Source: Lenzites betulinus
Taxonomy: Eukaryota; Basidiomycota; Agaricomycetes; Polyporales; Polyporaceae
Assembly (NCBI GenBank): GCA_022264855.1
Contig: JABYQU010000006.1
Span: 1,070,844 to 1,134,843 of the forward strand
Reading direction: 5' to 3'
DNA: 64,000 nucleotides
Position numbers and translations under genes: made by a program. Of this stretch, positions 23,295 through 34,691 are shown piece after piece. Numbering within the stretch: position 1 is the first letter of the stretch; each line of letters begins with the position of its first letter. Below the pieces are notes generated by a model. It did no database searches. It saw only the letters and a program-made list of their open reading frames with translations, and had not been told where the DNA came from.

Positions 23295-23658
23295 GGCGGC
23301 GCGGGAGCGAGGGGGACGAGTGCAAGAGGTCGCGGACGCCGCGGGAGACAACGAGGAAAGAGAGAGAGAAAGCGAGGAGGAGAGACGGGCGGGGAGATGG
23401 AGGGGCAGGGCGGCGACTGATGGCGGCATTCCCGATCTCGACAAGTCAAGCGGTCCGGCCAGTTATCTGGGTTATCCGGGTAATACAAGGGTCGTCGCGT
23501 ATTCGATAACTGCCAATAACCCCAACGGGAATTCGATAACTCTAACGCGTAATTGCGCCAGAACGCGCGGCAGTAGACGCCCACACACCTTGACCGCGTT
23601 CCTCGACTGTCCCGTTCTGCAGAAAAAAAGCGTCCGCCGTCTTCTGCTTCCTCCCACC
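23295..23658. promoter_or_regulatory. Divergent promoter of the phosphatase and DEF1-like genes
   Basis: 364 bases between start codons. Near-repeated TTATCTGGG and TTATCCGGG motifs occur at about 23462-23480, and a pyrimidine tract (about 23638-23657) lies just before the DEF1 start codon. Function inferred from position. Confidence 0.55.
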
Positions 23659-26600
23659 ATGTACAAGTCCTCCAATTTCCGCAAGGCTCAGCCTCAGCAG
23701 GATGCTGCCCCCACCAAATATGCCTCGCAGATCAGGCAGCTCAAGGAACCCTTTCCAAACTGGACAGAGCAGGGTACGTCACGAGCACCTCCGAGACATC
23801 CCTCCTTCCCCTCACTTTCCGCCCAGACCTCGAGTCTGTGCTCGTCGAGGTAAATGGAGACACCGAAGCGGCAACCGTGCGCATCCTCGAAGGTACGTCT
23901 CTCCCTTTTACCAAAGCCACGTTTGTGTGCCCAACAGCTAGCGCATCCCAGGCCACGCCGTGCAATGGGACAACGTCACTCGTAAGACCAAGAAACCTAC
24001 TGCTCCCACTTCCTCCTACTCCAAGGATCCGTCTGCTGGCAGAGACCGTGGCGACTTCCGTGGTGGTAGAGGCGGCGGACGTGGTGCTCGTGGCGGCGCG
24101 GCTCGCGGTGGGGCACGCGGTGTCTCAGCTCGCGGCGGGCATCACGACGTAAACGGCCACAGAGCGAAGCCCTCCCAGTCTGCGGAGGCTCCCAAGGACG
24201 CGTCTCTTCCCGAGTCTGCTCCTGCTCCTGCTGTCAATGGTGAGGCGACCGATGTTGAAGCAGACGTCGGTTCCGCCTGGCACACCAGCACCCCCACCAC
24301 CTGGGGAGGAGATACGGCCGCCATCAATGGCGCGACTTCCCACCCTACTCCCGCCCCGGCTGCCGCATCCGCACCTACTCCTGCGCACGCGCCTGCGCCG
24401 GCACCATCCACGACCAAGGCCGGCGTCACGCCTGCCACGTCCAAGCTGTCATGGGCACAGATTGCACGGTAGGTCTGTTTGCAGTTTACTGTGTTCCTAT
24501 CTCATTGTCTTTCAGCAAACCCCAAGAGAAGCCTGCCCCTCCCCCCGCTCCTGCTCCCGCACAGCCACCTGTGGCTCCGTCCGCACCTGCACCTCCTTCC
24601 CCCCAAACACAACAGCCCGAACAAGTACACCCTGCCGAAGTTGCTGAACCCCCCAGCACTTCAACCGGATGGGAGGAACCCACCACTGTTCAGGCGCCCA
24701 CTTGGGACGACGAGCCTCGTCCCTCGCAATCGGCAGAGTCGGTGCCCGCTGTTGAGGAGGCGAAACCTGCTCAGCCCGAGCCGAAGCCTGTCGAAGAGCC
24801 CACGCCCGAGCGTGCAGCGCCCGCGGTCTTGCCCGTTGTGCCGCAGCAACCCGCTCCCGAGTCCCCCGCTGCCCTTCCCCCCAAGCCTCTCACGCCTTCG
24901 ATCCAGGCGCGTGCCACTCCAATCTCACATCGTACACCGAAGTTCAAGACAACCGACCAACCCGTCGTCCTGCCTCCGAGCGCCGGCAGCAGCGTTGAGA
25001 AGATCGGTATGCAATTCGGAAGCTTGAGCCTTGGCGGCGAGGATCTGGATTCGTACGCTATATTCCAATTCTGAAGGGAGTTACCGTGGCTGATCATGTT
25101 TATATAGACACGAGCCTGCACCCGCCGAGCAGAAGCCGGTTGCTCCGGCCGCACCAGAGCCCGCATCTGCACCCGCTCTCCCTGTGCAGGAACCCGTGGC
25201 ACCTATTGCCTCCCCTCCTTCGCAAACGCCACTCACATCTGGTTCTTTGTTCCAGTCTTCTCTCCCTCAGCAACAGGTTCCCCAGCAACCTCAGCAGCCT
25301 GCACAGCCCCCTCATGTCCCCACACCCGCCCAGCCACAGCAATCTACCCTCTCCGCATCCCTCACGCAACCCGCACTCTCCGCACAGACCTCCCTTCCCG
25401 CGTCGGCCTCGACGTCGGCGATCTCCCCCTACTCCCAGCAATCCCAGGCCATTTCCCAGCAGTCGCTTTCAAGCCACCAGAGCCAGCAGCCTCAGCCCCA
25501 GTCGCACCTGGGGTATGGTCAGCATGGATTGGCTGCACATCTTGAGCAGGTCCAGGCCCAGCAGCAGCAGCATGTGTCGCCTCAACCTCAACAGCAGCAG
25601 CAAACTACCCAGGCGCAGAACCTTGGCGGCGGACCTTCGTCCTACTTCCGCCAGGCCGAAGCACCGTACTTCCACGCGCCCACGCCGCCTGCCGTCCAAA
25701 ACCAGGACAGCCCGTATGGCTCGTTCGGACAGCTCGGCCAGCAGGTCCAGCACCAGGCGCAGGGTTCGCACCTCGGCAACTTTGGTGGTGCCGAGTATGG
25801 GTACGGCGAGAGCCAGAGGGTGAATATCATCGTTTATGTTCGTTGTCGATATATGCTCATGTTTCGTATCAGCAGCAGCAACAGCAGCAGCAGCAGAACT
25901 TTTACGACTCGTACACCGGCCCCACCGGCTTCGGCAACCGCAGCGTCCTTGGTCACGACGACCTCAAGGGCCTGCCTGGTTCCCAGCAGCCTCATGGCGC
26001 GCCCGGTCTCCCTCCTGCTAGTGCCCAATCCTCTCAGCAACACCCAGCGTCCTCCCAAGCGAGCAGCCAGGGCCAGCCTAACGCTGGCCAAGGCCCGCAG
26101 CAGTACCCTCCCCCGCTCCCCTACTACTACCCCTACCCGCAGAACCAGTTCTACGGCACCCCCTACAACTCCGGCTACACGGTCCCTCAGCCGTTCGTCA
26201 AGTACCCCACCGTGTTCCCGGGCCCGCCAGGACCGCAATCCGCGCCGTCGCCGGCGTCGAAGCAGGGCCCGAGCGCGGTGCAGCCGCAGTCGCCGTACGG
26301 CCAAGGCCTGTACGCACAGCAGCACCCGTCAAACACGTACGACGACCTCGGGTACCAGCACCACACGCAGCACGCGGTCGGCCAGAACGTGAACGTGGGC
26401 AGCGGGCTGCCGTCGAGCGAGTACGGCAAGCACCAGTCGCTGTACGGCGCGGGCGCGGGCGCGCAGGGCATGCAGGGCTTCATGGGCCTCGGACAGACCG
26501 CGGGGCCCGCGGCGGGCCAGCGCGCGACGGGCGGCTCGCCCGAGGCGGCGTACAAGCCGTACGGCGCGAACGTCGGCGTGAAGGACGTCGGGGCGGGCGT

Positions 26601-26850
26601 CGGTGTCGGCGTTGGTCAGGGTGGAGTCGGGCAGGGTCCGCAGGGCCGTGGCGGCGTGCAGCAGCCCGGGCAGGGCAGCTTTTATGCGCAGCGGTTCGCG
26701 GCGAGCCAGGCAGGCGGGCCCCAGGGAGGCCAGGGTGGCCAGCCGCAGGGCCAGGGCCCGCAGGCGCACCTCGGGTACCCGCAGGGCGGCTCGGACGGGA
26801 GCACGTTCTACTCGTACCAGCCGCGCCAGCAGCAGGGGTACTGGCAGTAG
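23659..26850 (+). CDS. DEF1: RNA polymerase II degradation factor DEF1-like CUE-domain protein, 974 aa
   Basis: In yeast Def1 promotes ubiquitylation and degradation of stalled RNA polymerase II through a CUE domain. Six exons fit one continuous frame of 2925 bases: 23659-23773, 23827-23892, 23952-24468, 24516-25052, 25108-25819, 25873-26850. Residues about 20-75 form a CUE-like helix bundle (QIRQLKEPFPNWTEQ, then DLESVLVEVNGDTEAATVRI). A Gly/Arg (RGG) tract follows near residues 95-150. The rest is very low complexity, rich in Pro, Ala and Gln, with a polyglutamine run at the start of the last exon. Ends YWQ then TAG. This matches fungal Def1 annotation, but outside the CUE region there is little to compare, so another CUE/RGG protein is possible. 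Confidence 0.82.
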
Positions 26851-27500
26851 ATGGACGCGGTTGTAGGATGTGAAGCGGACATGGGGACGGTGCGGGTTGG
26901 TCTTTTCCGATGCTGCGTTGCCCCCGTTTGTGTTGTTGTTGCTCCTGCTCATGCTGCGCTCGGATTCTCGTGTCGTGTCTGGTTTTGCAACCCTCCCCTC
27001 CCCTCCTCGCCTACTTCTCTTCGTCGAGTCTTGTCGCACCTCATGATCGTCCGTGTCTGCTCACTCCTCACTCTCAGTGTCTGTTTGTCTGTGTCTGTCT
27101 CACTCCCACTCTCATCTCCGTCTCGTCGCGTTTCTGCGTTTTTTGTGTCTCGTATACTCATCCTCATACGCTTAAAGTCTCTCTTCTTTCCTGTGCCTCT
27201 CTCTCCACTCTCGTCGCGCTCTCTGTACGTTATCGTGTAATTGGCTGCGGCGACTCGCGAGCTGATGACAAAGAATGCCGCGGAACGAAACAATCGTGCT
27301 CGGAGGGCGTGTGCGTGTGATGGATGGGACTAAGTTCACGACGCAGGTGGGTGTGTTACAATGGTCCATCTGACGTGAGGAACGTGCAGTAGCGTAGAGC
27401 AGCAACAACATACAGGAGATATGTACATACAATGTTGATCTTACACTACGTACTAAGTATCAATACAATATATAGTCGCGTCGAGTACAATGCGTTCGAG
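26851..27500. other. Convergent 3' region of DEF1-like and HMCES genes
   Basis: About 650 bases holding both 3' UTRs. Very pyrimidine-rich on the plus strand (27000-27220). No gene supported. Confidence 0.6.
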
Positions 27501-29243
27501 CTATTTCTTCGCGAAGAAGGAAGTGATTTTTGCGGAGGAATCTGCCCCCTGCGAAGCAGACGCCTTTGATTTGCGGGGGGAAGGCTGCCGGGAGAGCACG
27601 GTCAGAAGTCGGGTTGCGTTCCACGCGCACTATCGGAGGATACAAACGGGATTTACCTTTGAAACCTTGTTGGTGCCGAGTTTAGACGGCTGTAGGCATG
27701 ATGCGGGTAAACGCACTGTCGGAGCGTAAAGTTGGACAGATGGGAGCGCACCGACGTGACTTTTGGCAGAGGCTCGTTCGCAGATCGAGTCTTGCCTCGT
27801 TGTGAGCTCGACGGCGTCGTTGTTTCCTGCTAAGAGCAGAAGGTGAGGAAGACGCGTATCAGCAAGGCGAACGACGCGGCCGTGCTTACCTTGGTGTCGT
27901 CTGCGCGGGGATCGTCGATGCACTCGATGTCGGAGTCGTCCTCCCACGCGTTCACCTTCTCCACCCGCTGCTTCTTCGCCGCGTGCTCTGCCACCGGGGA
28001 CGCGCTGCGTTTGTGCGCGGCGGGTTGAGATTTCTGGGACAACTTCTGCTGCTTTGCGAAGAGGGCTTCGATGCCGTCCTTGCGGTCCTGGACGGGCTGC
28101 ACGAACGCGGCCGACTCCGTCCCGATCTTGCCCACTTCCTTTGGCACTTGGTAGCTGTCCGCGCGCGCACCGTTATCATGACGTCAGATGGTGCTCAGAG
28201 TGCTAGTCGGGCATCGTACCAGACGAGGGGGTGTGTGGTGGCGGAGTGGTACGGTTCGCAGAGCTTGGTGAGCGCGGTGGTCCACTTGCCGGCGGAGGTG
28301 TCGAGCCAGGCGTCGAGCGCGGCGGTGTCGGGCAGGATCACGGGCTGCCGGTCGTGCAGCCAGCTGAACTCTTTGCATGCGTCTGTCGTGACGATCGTGA
28401 ACGTCCATAGGGGCTCCGTCCTGCCTGCGTATCGTGTGCGTTGAGTGCTGCTGAGTGTAGAATAAAAGTGGGCGAACAGACCTTCGAGCACGACGCGGTC
28501 CCAGAGTCCGGCGAGAAGCATCAGCCGCCCGTCCTGGTGCTTCGTGAAGTGCGGGAGTCGCTCCTTGCCCTTCTTCAGCCACTCGTAGTATCTGCCAAAT
28601 AAGTTCAACAACTGTACTTCAAGTTGTATCAAGACAGTCACCGCGCGAGACGCACCCCTCGCAGACGACGGCGCAACGCTTCCGGCCCTTGATGCTCGCC
28701 CACATGCCCGTGCTGCCCTCGACGAGCGCCTCGCTCCGCGCGTTGATCGTGTTCAACGACGTGTCCTCGTGCTTGCTGAAGTGCGGCACGAGCCCCCACT
28801 TCATCGTGTGTAGGATGAGCTGCGAGGCACTTCGGGAGCTCGGGCTGAGCTCCGAGGGAGCATGCTCGGCCTTGTCGGCGGACGGAGAGGTAGGGGCGGA
28901 GGAGGAGGATTGCACGTCGTCTGGGTGAGAGGTGGAGGGTCCGGCGGTGGACCCGGAGCTGTTGGAGTCCTGATCTTGCCTGCGGATGACGGGCGCTTGG
29001 GAGCGCGGGGCGACGTTATGTCTGTGACGTTCCGAAGTTTAAGCAGTGTGGCGGGAAGTCGACGAGAACGAACCTGGGAACGAAGTTCGCGCGGTCGACC
29101 CATTCGCCGATGTGCACGTTGTATCCGTGTAGCTGTTGAATCTCGTCGGCCTGTTCAAGTTGTATTCATTAATTATTGGATTCACTGTGACAGGGGCCCT
29201 CAGTGGGACGTACCGGGACTCCTAAGGCGTATCGGCCACACAT
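27501..29243 (-). CDS. HMCES: SRAP-domain abasic-site DNA-protein crosslink protein (HMCES/YedK family)
   Basis: Shields abasic sites in single-stranded DNA at replication forks through a covalent link to Cys2. Exon 1 (29243-29214) starts MCGRYALGVP, placing the obligatory Cys2; the next exon begins at 29150 with ADEIQQLHGYNVHIGEW. The core follows: VDRANFVPR joined to a segment with APRSQAPVIRR, then MKWGLVPHFSKHED, then NTINARSEAL (catalytic Asn and Glu), YYEWLKKGK, and WLHDRQPVILP (active-site His). All expected active residues are present. An insert of low complexity sits between the VPR/APR block and MKWGL. After the SRAP core comes a Lys/Arg-rich tail ending ITSFFAKK and TAG 27501-27503, which resembles a PCNA-binding PIP box. 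About seven exons are inferred. Confidence 0.94.
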
Positions 29244-29865
29244 GGCGGACAAGTTTGGAGGTGAGCGGTCAGGGGACCAAGAGGCTGCAGCGGTATGTCG
29301 CAGGAGGTTGTGTATCGTTGTTGAGGTCAGTGTATTGGCCCCTGGGCAATGAATATGTCTGTGAAACAGCAATGATTGTCAGGAGGCTATGATATATGAC
29401 GGGGCGGAGTTAGCGACGATTGACTACTGTGTCTATCCGGAGACAGTATCCTCCGAGAGAAGGCTTGTGTGCACGGTCGGGGGCGAAAGCCCAGTGTGTG
29501 CACAGCGCGTGAAGGAGGAACGAAAGAGCGCGATGAAACAGTGGCGGTGCTTCTACCAGCGTCATCGGCATCCAAATCCATACGCACAAACATCTGCGCT
29601 CTTACATGCATAGTCTAACGGTAGGTTGATGATCACTAATTTCTGACCTTCTATTTGATCAGCCGCTGGGTCTCTCGCTGCCCAAACCCTCAGAGATGTT
29701 TCGTGATTTGGTCCGAGAGAAACCGTGATCGGTTCTCGTGTCATTTCGCTATCCTCATCCGCCATATAACCAGTAAATATCGCGGCGAACACAGGCCAAA
29801 CATAGTTCCACATATGACACGCCAATGATTGCACTCAGCAGTAAACAGACATTCTATCAATCCAA
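29244..29865. other. Spacer between HMCES and paralogue C
   Basis: Includes the HMCES promoter. A minus-strand open stretch at about 29605-29784 (from ATG, MADEDSEMTREPI) has no recognised relative and no clear intron support, so it is not called as a gene. Confidence 0.5.
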
Positions 29866-31653
29866 TTACATGTCTTCATCTTCAGTCCCCACAGAGTGAG
29901 ATCGCTCCGAGCCTGATTCCGAGGAGGTCTTTGATGTCACTGTAATACCAGGTCGGAGAGCGTCGGAGGACAGAGGCAGAGGCGACTGAGAGCGAGAATG
30001 CGTGATTCCTGGAATGGGCTGCTCCTGTTTGTCGCCTTTGTCTTTGTCTTTGCCTTCGGGGACCTCATGGTAGGCCCCCCATGACGGCCATATCACCAGC
30101 GCGGTCCTGTGAAACGCTACGAGAGAATATTAGCACGCCATAGCGCAGCAGTGCCAAAAGTCACTGTGGATCACCTCGTTCGATTCTTACCAATCCATCC
30201 TACATCCGTGTGAGCAAAGCCGCCCACACACTTCGGCGGAGGAGTGGGGAACGCAGACTCACGAAAAACAGATGGTCCACTTCCTCTTCGTCGTGCTCTA
30301 GCCTCTCGTTCTCCATCAAATAGAGCGCAGACATCCGTTTGCACCAATACTCGTCCTTGAACGACACCGTCCCGAAGAGCAGGTCGCCATGCAGCGTCAC
30401 CAAGTTCTCCATGAACGCCCAATACATCTCCGAGTCGTCAGAATTATGATCCCATTCGATGCGCCCGTAGCGCTGAGTCCTGTCGTGCCGCTCCAGCTTC
30501 TCATAGGCTAGGTCGCTCTGATATAGGGTTATGCTGGCGAGTGCAACCCGCAGGCCGCGCGGGACCGCGTACTCCTCCACGAGAGACACAAGGCGGGCGT
30601 CATCCCCTCGAAGGACGTCCTTTCGCAAGTTGACGCGCGGATGCTTGTCCTTGAGAATGTGCACAATTCGTGAAAGTCCCTTGTCCTCCTTGCGCTCCCA
30701 AGACGAGAAGCATCGCCGCAGGTGTCGAAGGCCCTCTCCGTCAACAAGGAGTAATGTGTCTTCCGCGGCCGGTGCGTCGATGGTGATATCGTAGAAATAT
30801 ACGATGCGCGCGCCGCGAGCGATGGGTTGGAGCTTGAACGTGGCGTCTGTTCGCCAGGCAACGCAGGTGGCGGCAAGTGTGTCAACACCCTGTGGAATGT
30901 AGCGAGTGGTGCCAGCCTCGTGCGATATATCCACCGCGCCTCCGGCGTATTGAGAGGGCATGAACACGGCTAGTTTCGCAACGAGATGGTGACCCTTAGG
31001 TCCGCTGGATAACTCATGGGTGTCAGCTACAGCCTGCCCACGTGCATCATGCATCGACATGTCAGCCCAGACACGTACGAGTCGGGGGTCAAGCGGTACT
31101 GTGTGCTATGTCGCTGTCAATTTGAAATAAAGCGTTAAGGACACCTGCAGTGCACATACCACCTTCCGGGTTCCTGGATAACTATCCACGACATAGAATG
31201 GCCGATATCGACCTGTATGCCCAGAGTTGTCTTCGCCTCTTGACACGCTTTCTCAATGAACGCGGCCCATCTAGTGTTGTGCAGAACAACCTAACATGCG
31301 GCATGGTAAATTTATCACGGGAACAGGATACAAATCCCAGAGAGTACCTTGCTTTTCTCGATCTCCCGGTACCCCAAGATGGTCGATATTAATTGCATAC
31401 CACGAGCCATGAGCGGGCCTCCTTGACCTGGATGTTCAGTGTTCTTGTCGAGCTCCCCATACTCCCGCAGCGCGCCGGCGGTCCGCCGGTTGATGGGCAC
31501 CGCAATGGTACCAAAGTCCTGGAGTTCGAGGATAGGATTGGGAACATCGCGGTACGTCGGACTGGAGGAGAAGGTCCCTGTGTCCGCGAGGTTCTCGAGG
31601 AGATTTGAAATCTCGTACGGTAGGGGTGTATACCATCTCCCCGGCGAAAGCAT
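29866..31653 (-). CDS. Fe2OG dioxygenase-like protein, short paralogue (C)
   Basis: Minus-strand multi-exon gene, ATG 31653 (MLSPGRWYTPLPYEI) to TAA 29866-29868 (last residues TEDEDM). It repeats the block order of paralogue B: YRDVPNPILELQDFGTIAVP, FMPSQYAGGAVDISHEAG, CVAWRTDATFKLQPIARG, IVHILKDKHPRVNLRKDVL, and IWPSWGAYHEV with an acidic Ser-rich tail. The segment IVHILKDKHPR.NLRKDVLRG differs from B by one residue, so the two are recent relatives although 20 kb apart. As in B, the metal-ligand His position reads Phe. The function may be non-catalytic. Confidence 0.72.
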
Positions 31654-32953
31654 TTATGACCTGAGCGTGCGGAATAGATGCTCTGTAATACTAATAGGAG
31701 CACCGCAAGAGACCTAGTACTAGTATTGATCAAGATGCTCAGGCTACACCGCCGTACATGAATCTACCGGGATCCAGGTGGCATCACGAGACACGGGAAA
31801 CGAGCGCTGAGCCAAGTAGTATCCACGAGTGCGGCAGGCCGCCTAAACCCAGGTGGCTTGCTGTCGAAATCAAGGTGGCTCGCCATGGGCCCCAGGAAGC
31901 CATAACCGCCGGCAGGTTGGCGAGCTGGCAGCTGCTCTCCCTGGGTAGCTCATGAACGGGACGGGGTGCTAGCACACATAATTGAATATATTTACTAAAA
32001 TACTGGACATGGCTGGCTAGATAGATACAATACATTCTACAAGCCAAGGAAAGGAGGGGACGCAAGGACACAGAGCGCGATTAAGATGAGTTCAGTACGA
32101 GCGACCCCCAACGGGCCTGCCCCACACGCACAACCTGCCTGCTTGCCGCCCGGCGCACCCACTGGGGCCCCCTGCGACCCGCAGGACATCTAACCAAGCA
32201 AAAGACAACATACATACCTGTTGGACGTCTAAATGACTGCATGTGCCCGTGCCCGCAGGCTGACGTGGCACCTCGATATGTCCGGCCAACGACGTGCTCA
32301 CTCTTGTACTTGGAAGCGGAGGAGGCGTACCTTGGCAAAAGACCGCAAGGAATCGTGGCAGAGCGGTGGGACACAGCTTGATAAGGGGAGGAGCGCAGGA
32401 GGAGCAGGAAGTGAGCGAAGAGACTTAGAGCGGCTCGTCAGTAGTAGAGGCCGAGAGCAAGTTCAAACGTCCAAGTCCGCTGTGTCTCGCGCGCGGCACG
32501 CCGGCGGCAAAGCGCGCTGATGGGCAGCATCAGGCGTCTAAGGTAAGCCAGACAAATCCACGCTGAGGGAGTGGCCTTGGTGGCTTTACACCTGGATTCT
32601 GACTGGCAGCCCACCTGCATTTTGGTGACCTGCCGCACTCGTGGATACCGCTGGCTCTCACTTGGAGTCTCACTGTCTCACTATCTGAGTTCCATTAGCG
32701 GGGCAACCCGCCTGGATCCCACTGAAATAGTGTGTAGCAGTGTACAGCGCTACAGGCCGTGAGAAAGTAGGAGGGCTTGTTAACAGTTATTAACATGTTA
32801 TCAGCACGGTTAATAAACAGCTGTTAAAAAGCAAACAAATGCTTCTTCACGGTACCCTAATTCGATTATCGACTTTAACTTTCATCTTTTCCGCCTCTCT
32901 CTCTCCTCCTCCTCCTCCTCCCTCGCTCGTCCTCCTCATCCTACTCGTCGACG
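31654..32953. other. Intergenic region upstream of PCT1
   Basis: 1.3 kb with no supported gene. At 32779-32828 is an AT-rich cluster of TTAAC/GTTAA motifs. A CT-rich tract (about 32892-32950) directly precedes the PCT1 start codon, as is common in fungal core promoters. Confidence 0.5.
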
Positions 32954-34691
32954 ATGGACTCCTCTTCGGCCACCGCGCTCTCCAGCGGAACCCCTGCTGC
33001 CCCCGCGCCCACCACGGCGAGCACGGTCGCCAACGCAGCCGCAGCCAGCTCCAAGAAAGTCCTCCACTCCAAGCGGTCTTTCGGCACCAAGCACTCGCTC
33101 GCCCACAACCGCCCCGTCCTCGACTCTCCTGCCTACGACGCCTCAGAAGAGGACAACGACCCCCTCACGGACGATGGCGCATCCGCGATCTCCGTCCACG
33201 TATCCACTGCACCCCACACTCGCGGTGCCGCCCCGAGCTCCTCTCGCGCAGCCCACCTCTCCGCGGGCCCGAATGCGCTGCGCCCGCGCCCGCGCCATGC
33301 CCTCGCCGCCACCCTGGTCTCCTCCGACGATGGCGGCATCGACTCGCCCACCTACGACGGCGACGTCGAGAGCATCCACACCACCCGCGGGCCCGGCCAC
33401 GGGCGCGACACGCCCAGCTCCTCCGCCCGCTACCCCTCCTCCATCGCGTCCACGCTCACCTCGCCCCTGCTCTCCTCCTCCGGCCTGCACGAGAGCTCCG
33501 GGCCCGAAACGCCCGATGCCTCGCCGCCCGCGGCCCCGCTGCCGCTCATCGCGGCGACGCCCCCGCTGCCCGCGGCGAGCACGCCGCCGTCGCCGTCCGC
33601 GCTCGCGCCGACGGAGCCCGCGCCTGCGTCGATCGCGGACGATGCCTTCAGCCCCGCGAACCTGTCGCCCGCGGACATCCAGGAGTACGCTCGCGCGTGC
33701 ATCGCGGGCACCGATCCGCTCGGCGCGGCGCGCCAGTACCGCATCAACGCGCCGCCCCCGCCCGCGCTCGAGCGGCCGGTGCGCATCTACGCGGACGGCG
33801 TGTACGACCTGTTCCACTTTGGGCACGCGCTGCAGCTGCGCCAGGCGAAGCTCGCGTTCGCGGCGCCCGACGGCGCGCCGCCGCACGTCGTCTCGGGCGT
33901 GCACCTGCTCGTCGGCGTGAACTCGGACGAGCAGTGCGCGGAGCACAAGAACTCGACGATCATGACACACGGCGAAAGGTATGTCTCGCGCTCTGCGTGC
34001 GTCGCCATTGCCTCATGTTCCACTTGCTGTAAAGATGCGAAGCGGTGAGGCACTGCAGGTGGGTGGACGAGGTCGTCCCGGAGGCCCCGTGGGTGATCGA
34101 CGGTGCGTTTATTGAGAAGGTACGTGAAATTTTGCCAGTCGACAAATCATGCATCGCACGTTCGCCTCTATGGCGATCCTTTTCGCGCGTCTTTCGTGGG
34201 CAGCCATCACGCCCTCGTTTTGTGTATACACGCTGACTCTTCATTTAGGTACGTCCGCACATCGTCCCATCTCAAGCGGAGTACTAACAGCCTACAGTAT
34301 CAAATTGACTATGTCGCGCACGACGAGGACCCATATGCGTCCTCGGGGCACGACGACGTCTACGCCTTCGCCAAAAGCCAAGGTCAGCCCATCCCCTTCC
34401 TCCTTTACCCCTTTCCTCCCCTCCACACACTCACACTCACACTCACACTCACACATCCACCCCTCAGGCAAATTCCTCCCGACGCGCCGCACACCCGGCG
34501 TCTCGACGTCCGAGCTGCTCGAGCGCATCGTAAGCGGGTACCGGCACCGCATGTTCGACAAGAAGCTGCTCCGGATGGGCCACGCGGAGCTCATGGCCGA
34601 GGGCAGCGACTACGACGACAGCGTCGCGGGCAGCAGCGCCGCGCCTTCCGCGCGCGTCTCCCCGACCAGACGCCCCAAGCCCCTGCCCTGA
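32954..34691 (+). CDS. PCT1: Choline-phosphate cytidylyltransferase, 472 aa
   Basis: Rate-limiting enzyme of the CDP-choline (Kennedy) pathway: CTP + phosphocholine gives CDP-choline. Four exons (32954-33978, 34035-34119, 34298-34382, 34468-34691) join into exactly 473 codons including stop. The N-terminal 270 residues are Ser/Pro/Ala-rich and probably disordered. The catalytic domain starts about residue 276 with RIYADGVYDLFHFGHALQL, containing the HxGH nucleotide-binding motif. It continues with GVNSDEQC, VDEVVPEAPWVI, IDYVAHDEDPY and RTPGVSTSELLERIV, the latter equivalent to the RTxGxSTS signature. The tail is short; the amphipathic membrane-binding helix is not obvious. Intron 2 (34120-34297) has a clear CTAAC branch site near 34284. 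Family assignment is certain. Confidence 0.95.

Noticed and set aside
25834..26325. Antisense Arg/Leu-rich ORF in the DEF1-like gene
   Set aside because: Reverse-frame image of Gln/Pro-rich coding sequence.
29562..29834. 90-codon minus-strand ORF between HMCES and paralogue C
   Set aside because: No homologous block, start context or splice support.
32839..34032. 397-codon alternative-frame ORF over PCT1
   Set aside because: Arg/Pro/Ala-rich frame shadow; the true frame has the HxGH cytidylyltransferase motifs.
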